64,000 nucleotides of DNA, from NCBI RefSeq assembly GCF_039555755.1, contig NZ_CP154631.1, positions 434,001 to 498,000 of the forward strand. The letters are read 5' to 3'. The notes under the pieces were generated by a model that was given only the letters and a program-made list of their open reading frames with translations, made no database searches and was not told where the DNA came from. Made by a program: the position numbers and the translations under genes. Below are positions 1-10,812 of this stretch, piece by piece (within the stretch, counting starts at the first letter, position 1; the number at the start of each line of letters is the position of its first letter). This DNA comes from Pseudomonas sediminis (GTDB taxonomy: Bacteria; Pseudomonadota; Gammaproteobacteria; Pseudomonadales; Pseudomonadaceae).

Positions 1-2168
<2,168 letters not shown>

Positions 2169-2296
2169 TACGGCTCCTTTGCTGAGGGCGCAGGCAGATG
2201 CGAGGCGCCATCATAGCCTCCCCGGACGGAATCCGCAGTCGACGCTGAGGAACCTTTGCCGTACACTTCACGTCCTATCTGTAACCGAAAAGTTTT

Positions 2297-2688
2297 GGGG
2301 CCGATTAGGATTCGACGCCGGTAGCGAAGCTCGAGGTGCATGCCGACTTGGTAACAGAAGTCGTAAATAAACTGTTGCAACTTTCTATAGTTGCCAATGA
2401 CGAAAACTACGAGGGCTACGCTCTCGCTGCGTAAGCGGCGCGACTAGTCCTTCTGGTAGCTTCGGCTCCAGCGATCACTAGGGGATGCCTGTAAACCTGA
2501 AGTGATTGTCATGCAGAACAGGATCGCCGCGTAGTACGTTGTGGACGAAGTGGCTAAAACTTACACAACTCGCCCAATGCACCCTGCCCGTCGGGCGGCT
2601 GAGGGTTAACTCAATAGACACGGCTAAGCATGTAGTACCAACAGTGGAGAACTGGCGGACGGGGGTTCAAATCCCCCCGGCTCCACCA
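2297..2688 (+). ncRNA. ssrA: transfer-messenger RNA (ssrA), complete
   Basis: Rescues stalled ribosomes and tags the nascent peptide for proteolysis. The 5' end GGGGCCGATT and the 3' end CGGCTCCACCA pair as a tRNA-like acceptor stem, and the T-arm GGTTCAAATCC is present. The tag reading frame is at 2393-2434 and encodes ANDENYEGYALAA followed by TAA. The end in ALAA is the ClpXP/ClpAP degron. The gene is intact although a tyrosine integrase gene starts about 180 bp downstream. This fits integration into the ssrA 3' end with the end restored by the incoming element. Confidence 0.97.
2666..2688 (+). other. ssrA 3' end as probable attachment site (attL side)
   Basis: The last 23 bases of ssrA (T-arm to CCA) match an isolated non-coding copy at 39728-39749 at about 18 of 22 aligned positions. 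The integrase gene begins at 2871. The ssrA 3' end is a known target of P4-type integrases. That these two sites bound one island is inference. Confidence 0.5.
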
Positions 2689-2700
2689 TTACAACATCTA

Positions 2701-2725
2701 AAGACGTCCACGGACGTCTTTTTTG
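2701..2725 (+). terminator. Rho-independent terminator of ssrA
   Basis: AAGACGTCC and GGACGTCTT form a tight stem followed by TTTTTT, 12 bases after the tmRNA 3' end. Confidence 0.9.
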
Positions 2726-2800
2726 TGGCTGAAACCCAGCAAATACGGGGCTTTCAGCGCCATAACCATCCAACAACGTCCAGCACAAGCCATGGCCAGC

Positions 2801-2850
2801 GGCATTCCAAATGGCATTCCAAGCCTACTGATGTTAATTTTTGGAATGCC
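2801..2850. repeat. GGCATTCCAA boxes at left island end
   Basis: Two direct copies of GGCATTCCAA (2801-2810 and 2813-2822) and one inverted copy (2841-2850) lie between ssrA and the integrase start. The same box recurs at 39654-39663 near the proposed right end. Short repeats flanking an att core are typical arm-type binding sites for integrase or its excision factor. The assignment is inference. Confidence 0.55.
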
Positions 2851-2870
2851 AAATCACGTTCGGAACCACC

Positions 2871-4118
2871 ATGTGCGCTCAAGCAACCCGTCTATCTGAA
2901 CTCAGAGTGAAATCTGCCAAACCATCAGAAAAGGACTATGTCCTGTTCGATGGAGCCGGCCTACAACTGAGAGTGAGAAGCAATGGCTCCAAGCTGTGGA
3001 ACTTCAACTATCGGCATCCGATAACGAAGAAGCGGATCAACATGGGCTTGGGAACCTTCCCCGAGGTTTCATTAGCACAAGCGCGCAAGAAAACTCTCGA
3101 TGCTAGAGAGGTGCTTGCTAGTGGCATTGATCCGAAAGAGATACGTGATGCTGAACTGCAGGCTAAAAAAGCAGCGACAGAGCACACGCTCCAGAATGTA
3201 GCGACGTCCTGGTATGAGCTCAAAAAAGATGCGGTAACCCCCGCCTACGCCGAAGACATTTGGCGCTCGCTTACGTTGCACGTCTTCCCCGACTTGGGCG
3301 TTACACCGATCGCGTCCATAACAGCGCCGAAGGTCATCAGCCTTCTCAAGCCGCTCGAAACTAAAGGCAGCCTGGAAACCGTCAAACGCCTTACACAGCG
3401 ACTCAACGAGATCATGACCTACGGGGTCAACTCAGGCCTGATACCCGCCAACCCACTTACCGGGATTGGTAGCGTGTTCAAAAAGCCGAAGAAAAAGAAC
3501 ATGCCGGCCTTACACCCCGATGAGCTCAAAGAGCTCATGGTTGCAATCGCGAACGCCAGCATAAAAAGAACCACTCGATGCCTGATCGAGTGGCAACTGC
3601 ATACGATGACTCGCCCCGTTGAGGCTGCCACTACTCGCTGGGCTGATATCGATTTCGAGAAAAGGATCTGGACGATCCCGGCTGAGCGCATGAAAAAACG
3701 TCGCCCGCATACGGTGCCGCTTACAGATCAAGCATTGGCCATTCTTGAAGCGATCAAACCCTATAGCGGGCACCGTGAATACGTGTTCCCTGCTGACCGC
3801 AATCCGCGCACTCACTGCAATAGCCAAACGGCCAACATGGCCCTAAAGCGAATGGGCTTTGAGGGACGCCTGGTCAGCCACGGAATGCGATCAATGGCCA
3901 GTACAACGCTCAACGAGCACGGCTGGGAGCCTGAGCTGATCGAAGTAGCGCTGGCGCATGTGGATAAGGACGAAGTGCGCAGTGCCTACAACCGTGCGGA
4001 CTACATCGAGCGGAGACGCCCGATGATGACCTGGTGGAGTGAGCATATTCAGAGGGCTGCAACCGGCAGTCTTTCAGTATCTGCAACCAAGGAGAGAAAA
4101 GTCGTTTCGATACGGTGA
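2871..4118 (+). CDS. P4-type tyrosine integrase (DUF4102 family)
   Basis: Site-specific recombinase of 415 residues, close to the usual size of P4-type integrases. The N-terminus (LSELRVKSAKP...DGAGLQLRV) is the DUF4102 arm-binding domain. The middle (about 95-190) is the SAM-like core-binding domain. The catalytic domain shows TRPVEAATTRW (box I Arg), HGMRSMAST (HxxR), then LAHVDKDEVRSAYNR with the His and the probable nucleophile Tyr. ATG 2871 was chosen over an in-frame TTG at 2841, because the extra ten residues are not family-like and overlap an inverted GGCATTCCAA box. The position next to the ssrA 3' end argues that it integrates there. The AlpA-like gene at 37.2 kb could control its excision. 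Confidence 0.93.
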   Translation: MCAQATRLSELRVKSAKPSEKDYVLFDGAGLQLRVRSNGSKLWNFNYRHPITKKRINMGLGTFPEVSLAQARKKTLDAREVLASGIDPKEIRDAELQAKKAATEHTLQNVATSWYELKKDAVTPAYAEDIWRSLTLHVFPDLGVTPIASITAPKVISLLKPLETKGSLETVKRLTQRLNEIMTYGVNSGLIPANPLTGIGSVFKKPKKKNMPALHPDELKELMVAIANASIKRTTRCLIEWQLHTMTRPVEAATTRWADIDFEKRIWTIPAERMKKRRPHTVPLTDQALAILEAIKPYSGHREYVFPADRNPRTHCNSQTANMALKRMGFEGRLVSHGMRSMASTTLNEHGWEPELIEVALAHVDKDEVRSAYNRADYIERRRPMMTWWSEHIQRAATGSLSVSATKERKVVSIR

Positions 4119-4253
4119 CAAACTGTCGGCTATCGGCCAAAAGCAGCCGCTCACATCAGGCTGTTATCGTCCCTTTACAACGGGCGAAGATGTCTACGAA
4201 GTTAAGGTCGCCCTCCACTCATACTGAAACGCCTCTCGATGCGAGTGGATACT

Positions 4254-5378
4254 TCAACTTATGCCCGCAAGGCGTTTCAGGCTCTCAATCACATCTGCTG
4301 GCTCGCTATTACTCATAGCAGCTGCTAGACGCATTAGCACCTGGTCGCGACGCACCTGAAACTGCGGTAACGCATAAACAGCACCAATCAGTTCACGCAA
4401 TGTTATTGGGACCCCCCAATACGCCTTAAGAGCAATAGCAAAGGGCTTGGCATAGTCGTCGCATGCCTGGATGACAGCGCCGTCGTCCAGATGGTTGCCA
4501 CGCTCTGCCCATATTTGTACCTGCTGCAAAACACATAATTCCCCCAGTCGATGCAGTATTGCCGCTGCCTGCAAGGCACCATGCTCTACACCAGCCTGCC
4601 GGGCCAATTGCACGACCCTTTCAGCCAGTCGCTCCGAGGCATCCAGATGCTCTTGAATGAAGACAGAGAGCAGCAAATTTGTAGAACTGCTGGTCTGCCG
4701 CAGTGCCAGAGCAATTGCCAGATTGAGGCTAGTGCGCCCGCCTAAGCGCTTCAGTGCGTCTACCAAGCTGGCACAGCGCTGCTCTCCCAATAGATAGGCT
4801 GGGCTGTTGGCTGCAGCAATCAGATAAGTACAGAGAGCGGGGTCGTGTTGCCATTCCTTGGCCAACTCTCGAAAATCCAACGGAGTACCGAGGGCAGCCA
4901 GCATCAACCGATCCTTGACTTGGTGCATCAACGGTAAATCCAGATCCGCGGCGGACCGACCGGACAAGAATGTCGTCAGGTCCTCACGAACCAGTTCATG
5001 AGCCACAGTCGTATTATCTGCCGGCAGGAGGCTCTCCAGGCACTCCAGTACTTTTGGCACATCGAAGGGTTTGGTGATGTAAGCACTAATAGCCAACGGT
5101 CTGATTGCAAGAACGCTTTCACGATCCGCCCGACCAGTAATCATGACCAGCGGCGTTTCCTTGTCATGCTTACGAATCAACTTAAACAACGTCAGGCCAG
5201 AGTCATCGGGAAGGTTCCAGTCGGCCAGTATGAGTTGATATTTGTTGCTCTGCCATCCGGCATAAGCGCTTTTGACATCCCCGTAACAATCAACCTCTGC
5301 ACCTGGCCTCTTACTCAACACCAGCTGCTTAAGCAAACCTGCCAACCAAGGGTCGTCATCCACAACCATCACACGCAT
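4254..5378 (-). CDS. Response regulator with HDOD output domain
   Basis: 374 residues. The receiver domain (1-120) has acidic residues D7-D9, phosphoacceptor D53 (ILADWNLPDDSG) and K103 (YITKPF). The remainder (about 135-370) has the pattern of an HDOD domain: LPLMHQVKDRLMLAAL, then DPALCTYLIAAANSPAYL and LVDALKRLGGRTSLNLA. HDOD is an HD-GYP-related fold that usually lacks hydrolase activity and acts in signalling. The gene is transcribed toward the integrase and lies 530 bp from the end of the six-gene kinase operon on the same strand. It may be a further output of those kinases, but it is not in their transcript. An inverted repeat (CTGAAACGCC 4224-4233, GGCGTTTCAG 4271-4280) overlaps its 3' end without a T-run. 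Confidence 0.88.
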   Translation of the reverse strand: MRVMVVDDDPWLAGLLKQLVLSKRPGAEVDCYGDVKSAYAGWQSNKYQLILADWNLPDDSGLTLFKLIRKHDKETPLVMITGRADRESVLAIRPLAISAYITKPFDVPKVLECLESLLPADNTTVAHELVREDLTTFLSGRSAADLDLPLMHQVKDRLMLAALGTPLDFRELAKEWQHDPALCTYLIAAANSPAYLLGEQRCASLVDALKRLGGRTSLNLAIALALRQTSSSTNLLLSVFIQEHLDASERLAERVVQLARQAGVEHGALQAAAILHRLGELCVLQQVQIWAERGNHLDDGAVIQACDDYAKPFAIALKAYWGVPITLRELIGAVYALPQFQVRRDQVLMRLAAAMSNSEPADVIESLKRLAGIS

Positions 5379-5462
5379 TGACGTTTCTTCCCAATCCTTG
5401 AACCTTCAAAAAAGATAGGCACATGCCTAATGCCAGTCAGTTAAGCGTCGCCGCTGCGAATA

Positions 5463-5537
5463 CGTAGGAGCGGCGCCCCGCCGCGAACCAGGGCGATGCG
5501 CAATTGAAAAGCTTCGCCCCGAGGCGGGGCTCCTACG
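5463..5537. repeat. REP-like inverted repeat
   Basis: CGTAGGAGCGGCGCCCCGCC and a matching GGCGGGGCTCCTACG arm face each other across about 35 bases, including GCGAA/TTCGC. This layout is typical of Pseudomonas intergenic REP pairs. The rest of 5379-5908 holds only the integrase remnant at 5724-5846. Confidence 0.7.
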
Positions 5538-5723
5538 AAAGGCCGCTTTGGTAATCTTATCTGATCGGCATTAGGCACATGCCCTGAATTGTCCCTACTG
5601 CCGTAGACACTCCAACCAGTGGTGAGACGAATCTACGCTAGACAAGTGCACGCTTCTGGTGAGTTAGCGACCACCGCAATAGCTCGCCATCCCCGCCTGG
5701 AGGACCCACCATGCCCTTCGACG

Positions 5724-5846
5724 AAGAACCCAAGGGCTGCTCAACTAGTGCTTGGCCAGACGAGGCTGGATGTCACTTTTCGATACATTGGGCTCAAGGT
5801 AGACGGCTCCTTGGAGATGGCGATGGAAAGGGTAGTCCGTCGCTAA
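5724..5846 (+). pseudogene. Remnant of a tyrosine recombinase C-terminus
   Basis: The frame reads KNPRAAQLVLGQTRLDVTFR then YIGLKVDGSLEMA. This resembles the C-terminal end of a common tyrosine-recombinase family (pattern R-A-x-Q-L-L-L-G-H-T-K-L-x-x-T-x-R-Y-L-G-x-x-V-D-D-A-L-E-x-A, from memory), including the position of the catalytic Tyr. The box II region and everything upstream are missing, and the usual His (LGHT) is Gln. It is probably debris from an earlier insertion. Confidence 0.5.
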
Positions 5847-5908
5847 CCAGCCAATAGCAGCCACACTAAAATCGGTATGCTTAGCCATCCAATTAAGAAG
5901 CCTGAAAT

Positions 5909-7570
5909 TTATATCTCAGCCAAACATACCCTATTCCGCCCCGTATTTTTTGCAGCGTAGAGTGCCTTATCGGCAGCGTCGATAAGCGCACTGGCTTCCA
6001 GCTCAACACATGATGCTATGCCTGCACTCAAGCTGGCATTGAAATCTCCCATCTCACTGGAGAAGCTTATTCGCGAGAACTGCTGACGAATTTGGTCCAG
6101 TATCTGTACTGCTTGAGCTCCACTGCACTCGGGCAGTACTGCCAGGAATTCTTCACCACCGTAGCGACCAATAACGTCGACTCTGCGGAGTCTTTGCCTG
6201 AGCAGATTAGCGAGTGCCCGAATCACGTTGTCACCAACACCATGACCGTATGAATCGTTGACCTTCTTGAAATGGTCAATATCCAGCATCACCACGCTTA
6301 CAGGCTTGCCTGTACGCATTGCGCGCTCCTGCTCTACCGCAACCTGCTCCTTGATATCCGCATGCTTCAGCAGCCCCGTCAGGCTGTCTCGAGACAACGC
6401 ATTGCTGAGTAGTCTTGCCCTCTGTGCCCTGGCAAACACTGTAGCGATAAGACTCTTATCGGATATGGGCTTGGTGACGAAGTCATCACCCGCCTTAAGC
6501 AAGGCACTCATTTGCAAGCCGATATCGGTTTCGGCCGAAAGATAGATGATCGGTATTCGGATCCAGTCATCGTTGAAGCGGATCATCTGGGCAAGCTCGG
6601 GCCCCGAGCTGCCGGGCATGTTCACATCCAGCAGCAGAACCTCTGGACTGAATTGAGCAATGGTCTCAAGTAGCTGGCTCGGCTCATTGACTACCTCAAC
6701 CAGCATATTTGCCGCGCTCAGCACCAAGCGATAGTGATTGGCCAACTCATAGTCATCATCAACGATCAACACTCGATAGGGAGCCCCCCCTTGTTGGGCG
6801 AAACACCTATCAAGACAACTCTCAAGCTTGGCCACATCAACAGGTTTGCTGAAAAAACCGACGGCACCAAGGCGTGCCGCCTGTAGCTGAGTATCGAAGT
6901 CATCCTGCGTCGTCAGCACCAGCAACGGAGGCACCTGCGGGAGACGAGCAAGCAGTGAGGCCGCGTAATCCAATCCGCTCTGCTGAGCGGTGCCGAGATT
7001 GACGTCGACAATCAAAGCATCAGGACTCTGCCGCGCTATCGCCTCATCAAGTTCGGTAGTGCAGATAAAGTGGCGAGCTTGATAGCCGAACGTCGAGAGC
7101 GTTCGACGGATGCCCTCACCCACACTTTCTTCATCCTCGAGGATGTAGATGAGACGGGAGCCTTCGTTCGTGCCGCTGCTGCGCGGTAGCTCGATAGGGG
7201 CGGGAGCAGGATTCACCTTTACAGCTAGATCTGACGTGCACGCCAGTGCCTGGATATCATCAACAAAAGTGTCCAATCCCTTGCGCTGCAACTCTAGACT
7301 GCTTAGCCATTGCTGCGAGTGCTGTTCAAGCAATCGAGCTTGATCTCCCAGCTCCTTGAAACCGAAGGTACCTGCACTCCCCGCCAGCTTATGCAGCTGG
7401 TTGCGCAGAGCCTGTAGGTGCTCAAGCTGCTCCGTTGGATCAGAGGCACGCTGCAACTGCTGCGCCCTATCTGCCAGCTGCGGCAGTTCTTCCTTGAGGC
7501 GCTGTGCAAACTGCTCGCCCAACAGCTGTAACTGAGCTTGCAGGTCAGCCAACGGCTTCTGTCTATCCAT
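5909..7570 (-). CDS. Hpt-REC-REC-GGDEF diguanylate cyclase
   Basis: 553 residues. The N-terminal Hpt domain has H60 in LHKLAGSAGTFGF. REC1 (about 139-257) has D189 and K242. REC2 (about 265-385) has D315 in LLLDVNMPGSSG and K367. The GGDEF domain has the active-site motif GGEEF at 471-475 and an RxxD inhibitory site (RRVD, 462-465) five residues before it. It should therefore make c-di-GMP under product inhibition. This is the last gene of the kinase operon. It overlaps the preceding lone receiver gene by 8 bp. The Hpt plus two receivers make it a likely phosphorelay hub collecting signals from the four upstream kinases. No membrane segment is seen. Confidence 0.92.
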   Translation of the reverse strand: MDRQKPLADLQAQLQLLGEQFAQRLKEELPQLADRAQQLQRASDPTEQLEHLQALRNQLHKLAGSAGTFGFKELGDQARLLEQHSQQWLSSLELQRKGLDTFVDDIQALACTSDLAVKVNPAPAPIELPRSSGTNEGSRLIYILEDEESVGEGIRRTLSTFGYQARHFICTTELDEAIARQSPDALIVDVNLGTAQQSGLDYAASLLARLPQVPPLLVLTTQDDFDTQLQAARLGAVGFFSKPVDVAKLESCLDRCFAQQGGAPYRVLIVDDDYELANHYRLVLSAANMLVEVVNEPSQLLETIAQFSPEVLLLDVNMPGSSGPELAQMIRFNDDWIRIPIIYLSAETDIGLQMSALLKAGDDFVTKPISDKSLIATVFARAQRARLLSNALSRDSLTGLLKHADIKEQVAVEQERAMRTGKPVSVVMLDIDHFKKVNDSYGHGVGDNVIRALANLLRQRLRRVDVIGRYGGEEFLAVLPECSGAQAVQILDQIRQQFSRISFSSEMGDFNASLSAGIASCVELEASALIDAADKALYAAKNTGRNRVCLAEI

Positions 7571-7949
7571 TCGAGCGGCTCCAAATGGCGCGTATCTGAC
7601 TCGCCAACTGCATCGGATCGAAGGGTTTAATGATTACGTCACGTGCGCCGAGACTCCGGTAATGCTCGACCTCTGCAGGCTGTACCTTGGCAGTCATAAA
7701 GGCGACAGGGACAACATTGACGTCCACCAGGTTGACCAATTGCTCAAGCGTCTGCGGGCCATCCATTCCGGGCATCATGACATCCAGCAGAATAAAATCC
7801 GGCGCAAAACCTGCCACTCTATCGATGGCGTCCTGACCGCTGCTGCAACTCAGTACCTCGAATCCGCCGACAGCCTCCAGGGCGACTTTGGCCACAGCCT
7901 GAATGGAGGGGTCGTCCTCCACATGCAATATGCGCTTCAGCTCAGGCAT
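7563..7949 (-). CDS. Single-domain CheY-like response regulator
   Basis: 128 residues forming only a receiver domain: acidic pair E11/D12/D13, phosphoacceptor D56 (ILLDVMMPGMDG), T86 and K108 (VIIKPF). The ATG at 7949 was preferred over 7955 because AAAGGGG sits 6-7 bases before it. The start overlaps the end of the large hybrid kinase gene by 8 bp, and the stop overlaps the cyclase gene. With no output domain it probably shuttles phosphate or acts by protein contact, perhaps between the kinases and the Hpt domain of the cyclase. Confidence 0.92.
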   Translation of the reverse strand: MPELKRILHVEDDPSIQAVAKVALEAVGGFEVLSCSSGQDAIDRVAGFAPDFILLDVMMPGMDGPQTLEQLVNLVDVNVVPVAFMTAKVQPAEVEHYRSLGARDVIIKPFDPMQLASQIRAIWSRSNG

Positions 7950-10812
7950 GATCATCCCCTTTGGTCGGTAGTAGGCGAGCGAGCACATTCAGGAATGCCT
8001 GTGGCTCTGTTCGGGATTTGGCCAATGCTGCCTCGACAAAACTCAGCTGTTCCGTCGAAAGCTCTGTCGAAGACAGTACCACTATCGGTAGTCCTTGATG
8101 GGCCTGATGAATCTCCTCAATGAGAGTGAAGCCATCACCATCTGGCAGGTGCAGGTCAAGCAGCACCAGATCCCATGAGCCAGATGCCAACTGCTGCCGG
8201 GCCTCCATGAGATTGCCGGCCCCCTCGCACGCAGCCAGGCTTCTAGCCTGCTCGGCAACCACCATGCGCAGATCAGGATCATCCTCGATATGCAGAATGC
8301 GAGGCTGTCCCCGCGTGCTGCCGAGTGCACGACGCAGGACGCTCAGTAGTCGATGCGGGTCGATGGGTTTATCCAGCCAGTCAACTATGTGCATACCCCC
8401 CTGGAGATTAAGTTGTCCTTGCTCGGCTGCCGCGGAGATGACAATGACGGGTAAATCCTTCTTGCGCAGTACACGCTGAATTTCCAACAGGATCTCAAAA
8501 CCGTGGCCGTCAGGCAGGCGTAAGCCCAAGGTTACGGCAGCCACTTCGCGCGTTGCCAGGATATGCCTCGCCTCAGCCAGGTTTTCAGCCAGTGCTGCCT
8601 GATAACCACCGCCCTCAAGCATTAGCTGGAGCAGCCGGGCTACGTCAGGCTCATCCTCCACCACCAGGATGGTTGGACGCTGAATATCAGTGAGTGGATG
8701 GTTATCGACCAGCACCGGCAGCTCGAACCAAAATGTGCTGCCTTGGCCCTCACGAGAATCAAAGCCTACCTGGCCACCCATACGCTCAATAAGCTCTTTG
8801 GTTATCGCCAGGCCAAGTCCGGTGCCGCCCTTTTGCCGTTGATCACTGCTGTCTGCCTGGGAGAACTTCTGGAAAATGTGTGGGTGAAAATGCTCCGGGA
8901 TGCCCCGCCCACTGTCTGTGACGCTTACTCTGACGCGCCCATCTCTAAGCGTACTGTGCAGCCGCACCGAAGCGCCGGAAGGAGAAAACTTGATGGCGTT
9001 TGACAAGTAATTGGCGAGCACCTGTTGCAGCCGAAGCGCATCGGCACGCACCTTGACAGGAAGCATGGGATCAAGCGCCAGCTGCACCCGATGTTGCTCA
9101 GCATAGGAGGCATTGCTGAGAAGGGCTTCATTGAGTTGCAGACCCAACTCGAGGTTGGTGAACTCGAAACTGAGCTTCCCGGCGGCGAGTTTGTCCATGT
9201 CCAGAAGATCATTGATCAGGTGGCATAGCCGCTGACTATTCTGCTGGGCGATCTCCAGCATGGGTAGCATGCTGTCCGGTACGGCGCCAAGCGCGCCGCC
9301 GGTGACCAAGCCCAAAGAGCCTGAAATCGAGGTCAGTTGCGTACGTAGCTCATGACTGACCGTGGAGACAAAATCACTCTTGAGCTGCTCGATGCGCTTC
9401 TGCTCGGTAAGGTCCATCGCGGTGCCGCTGGCACCGAGCACACGTCCGTCTGGCGAGCATCGAATCAGCGCTCGCAAAAGCACGGGCAGAGGCTGGCCAT
9501 CCTGGCGTATCAATCGGCATTCGTGATTGAGGTAATGCTCTATTGCCCCTTCAGGAGCCGCAAGCCGGGCACGAAGCGCCGCAACATCGTCAGCGTGAAC
9601 CAGTTGCACAAGGTCCCTGAGAGGCGGTTGAGGCCCCTGGTCGGGATACCCGAGCATCTGCCAGGCATGAGTCGAGGCAAAGAAACGGCCCGCCTCAGTG
9701 TCCTGGTCCCACCAGCCATCGTGGCCACCCCGCAATACGCGTTGAAGTCTTGCCTCACTGTGGCGCAGCTGGGATGTCATATCGTTAGCCAGGCCGATGG
9801 CTCGCTGCTGGCCATTGGCAAGAGCCTGCGTTAGAAAAAACAGCAGCAAGCTGATCACACCACCCAGAATCAGCAACAGGCCCTGCCCTTGCTGGAAGCG
9901 CCCGTAGAACCCAGGCTGCATATAGAAGCTCACAGTAAGTGGCTGACCAAACAACTCCAGCGGCTCGGTGCGTGAGGGTTTATCTGCCTGCTCAAGCCGC
10001 GGATGGCTGATGAAAATCTTCTGTTCGGGAGAGGCTATTGCTCCTGTGTAGAGGGCGAAGTCGATCTGCAAATCCCTACCATCGAGAACCGCTTGCATCA
10101 GATCGGTCATACGGTAAGGGCTATAGACGAAACCACGTATTGCTTCCCAGCGCTTGGCAGAAGAATTCAACGGCGCCCCGGGCCGATAGACCGGCACGTA
10201 CATCAGCAAACCTGCTTGAGCAGGCCCCTTATTCTCCTGAACGAGCGTAACTTTGCTGCTCAGCTGGGGGAGACCGGTTTCAACCGCCCTGCTCATGGCT
10301 GAACGCCGCGTAGGCTCGGAAAACATGTCAAAGCCGAAAGCCGCCAGGTTTCGCCCTGTAAATGGCTCCAGATAGATGACTGAGGTATACAGATCGCGCT
10401 TTCCTGCAGGTTTAATGGCGAACTCAGCAAAGCCCTGTTTGCGCAGGCTCTCCTCAAAAATCTGCAGTTGATCCGGCTGCACGACCTGGCTGTAGCCAAG
10501 CCCAAGAATTCCTGGGTAGTTGGAATCCAGATCCAAACGTTGTACATAGCGCTGCCACTCATCGCGGCTGACGTCGTTGCTAGCGTCGAACAGACCTGCC
10601 CCTCCCAGGAGTATCTGGCGATGATTGTTCATCCGCTTCTCGATCGCCTCCAGCACCTCATTACCCAGTTGCTGAAACTCACGATCGGCTGCTTTCTCCT
10701 GGATGGCGCTAAGCGCGTACCAAGCTCCCAGAGTGCTCAATAAGCCGCACAAAAGAACCACGAGAGGCATCCATCGGGGCCCTTTGGCCAAAGCATGTTC
10801 AAGCATCGTCAT
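7942..10812 (-). CDS. CHASE-PAS hybrid histidine kinase with two receivers
   Basis: 956 residues. A membrane segment (about 15-35) is followed by a periplasmic CHASE domain (FRDEWQRYVQ-like region, about 60-290, with NYPGILGLGYSQVV) and a second membrane segment (about 310-330). PAS is at about 355-470. HisKA is near residue 488 (VSHELRTQLTSI, with Gln where Pro is usual). HATPase_c is at about 590-705 with GGTGLGLAI. Two receiver domains follow. In the first, the phosphoacceptor position reads VTLGLRLPDG, with Gly where Asp is expected, so it is probably not phosphorylated. The second has D in LVLLDLHLPDGDG and is intact. It is fourth in the operon, with a 4-bp ATGA overlap to the kinase before it and an 8-bp overlap to the lone receiver after it. 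Confidence 0.92.
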   Translation of the reverse strand: MTMLEHALAKGPRWMPLVVLLCGLLSTLGAWYALSAIQEKAADREFQQLGNEVLEAIEKRMNNHRQILLGGAGLFDASNDVSRDEWQRYVQRLDLDSNYPGILGLGYSQVVQPDQLQIFEESLRKQGFAEFAIKPAGKRDLYTSVIYLEPFTGRNLAAFGFDMFSEPTRRSAMSRAVETGLPQLSSKVTLVQENKGPAQAGLLMYVPVYRPGAPLNSSAKRWEAIRGFVYSPYRMTDLMQAVLDGRDLQIDFALYTGAIASPEQKIFISHPRLEQADKPSRTEPLELFGQPLTVSFYMQPGFYGRFQQGQGLLLILGGVISLLLFFLTQALANGQQRAIGLANDMTSQLRHSEARLQRVLRGGHDGWWDQDTEAGRFFASTHAWQMLGYPDQGPQPPLRDLVQLVHADDVAALRARLAAPEGAIEHYLNHECRLIRQDGQPLPVLLRALIRCSPDGRVLGASGTAMDLTEQKRIEQLKSDFVSTVSHELRTQLTSISGSLGLVTGGALGAVPDSMLPMLEIAQQNSQRLCHLINDLLDMDKLAAGKLSFEFTNLELGLQLNEALLSNASYAEQHRVQLALDPMLPVKVRADALRLQQVLANYLSNAIKFSPSGASVRLHSTLRDGRVRVSVTDSGRGIPEHFHPHIFQKFSQADSSDQRQKGGTGLGLAITKELIERMGGQVGFDSREGQGSTFWFELPVLVDNHPLTDIQRPTILVVEDEPDVARLLQLMLEGGGYQAALAENLAEARHILATREVAAVTLGLRLPDGHGFEILLEIQRVLRKKDLPVIVISAAAEQGQLNLQGGMHIVDWLDKPIDPHRLLSVLRRALGSTRGQPRILHIEDDPDLRMVVAEQARSLAACEGAGNLMEARQQLASGSWDLVLLDLHLPDGDGFTLIEEIHQAHQGLPIVVLSSTELSTEQLSFVEAALAKSRTEPQAFLNVLARLLPTKGDDHA

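Noticed and set aside
2506..2910. Protein-coding frame across the ssrA 3' half
   Set aside because: The region is the structured tmRNA, terminator and integrase leader.
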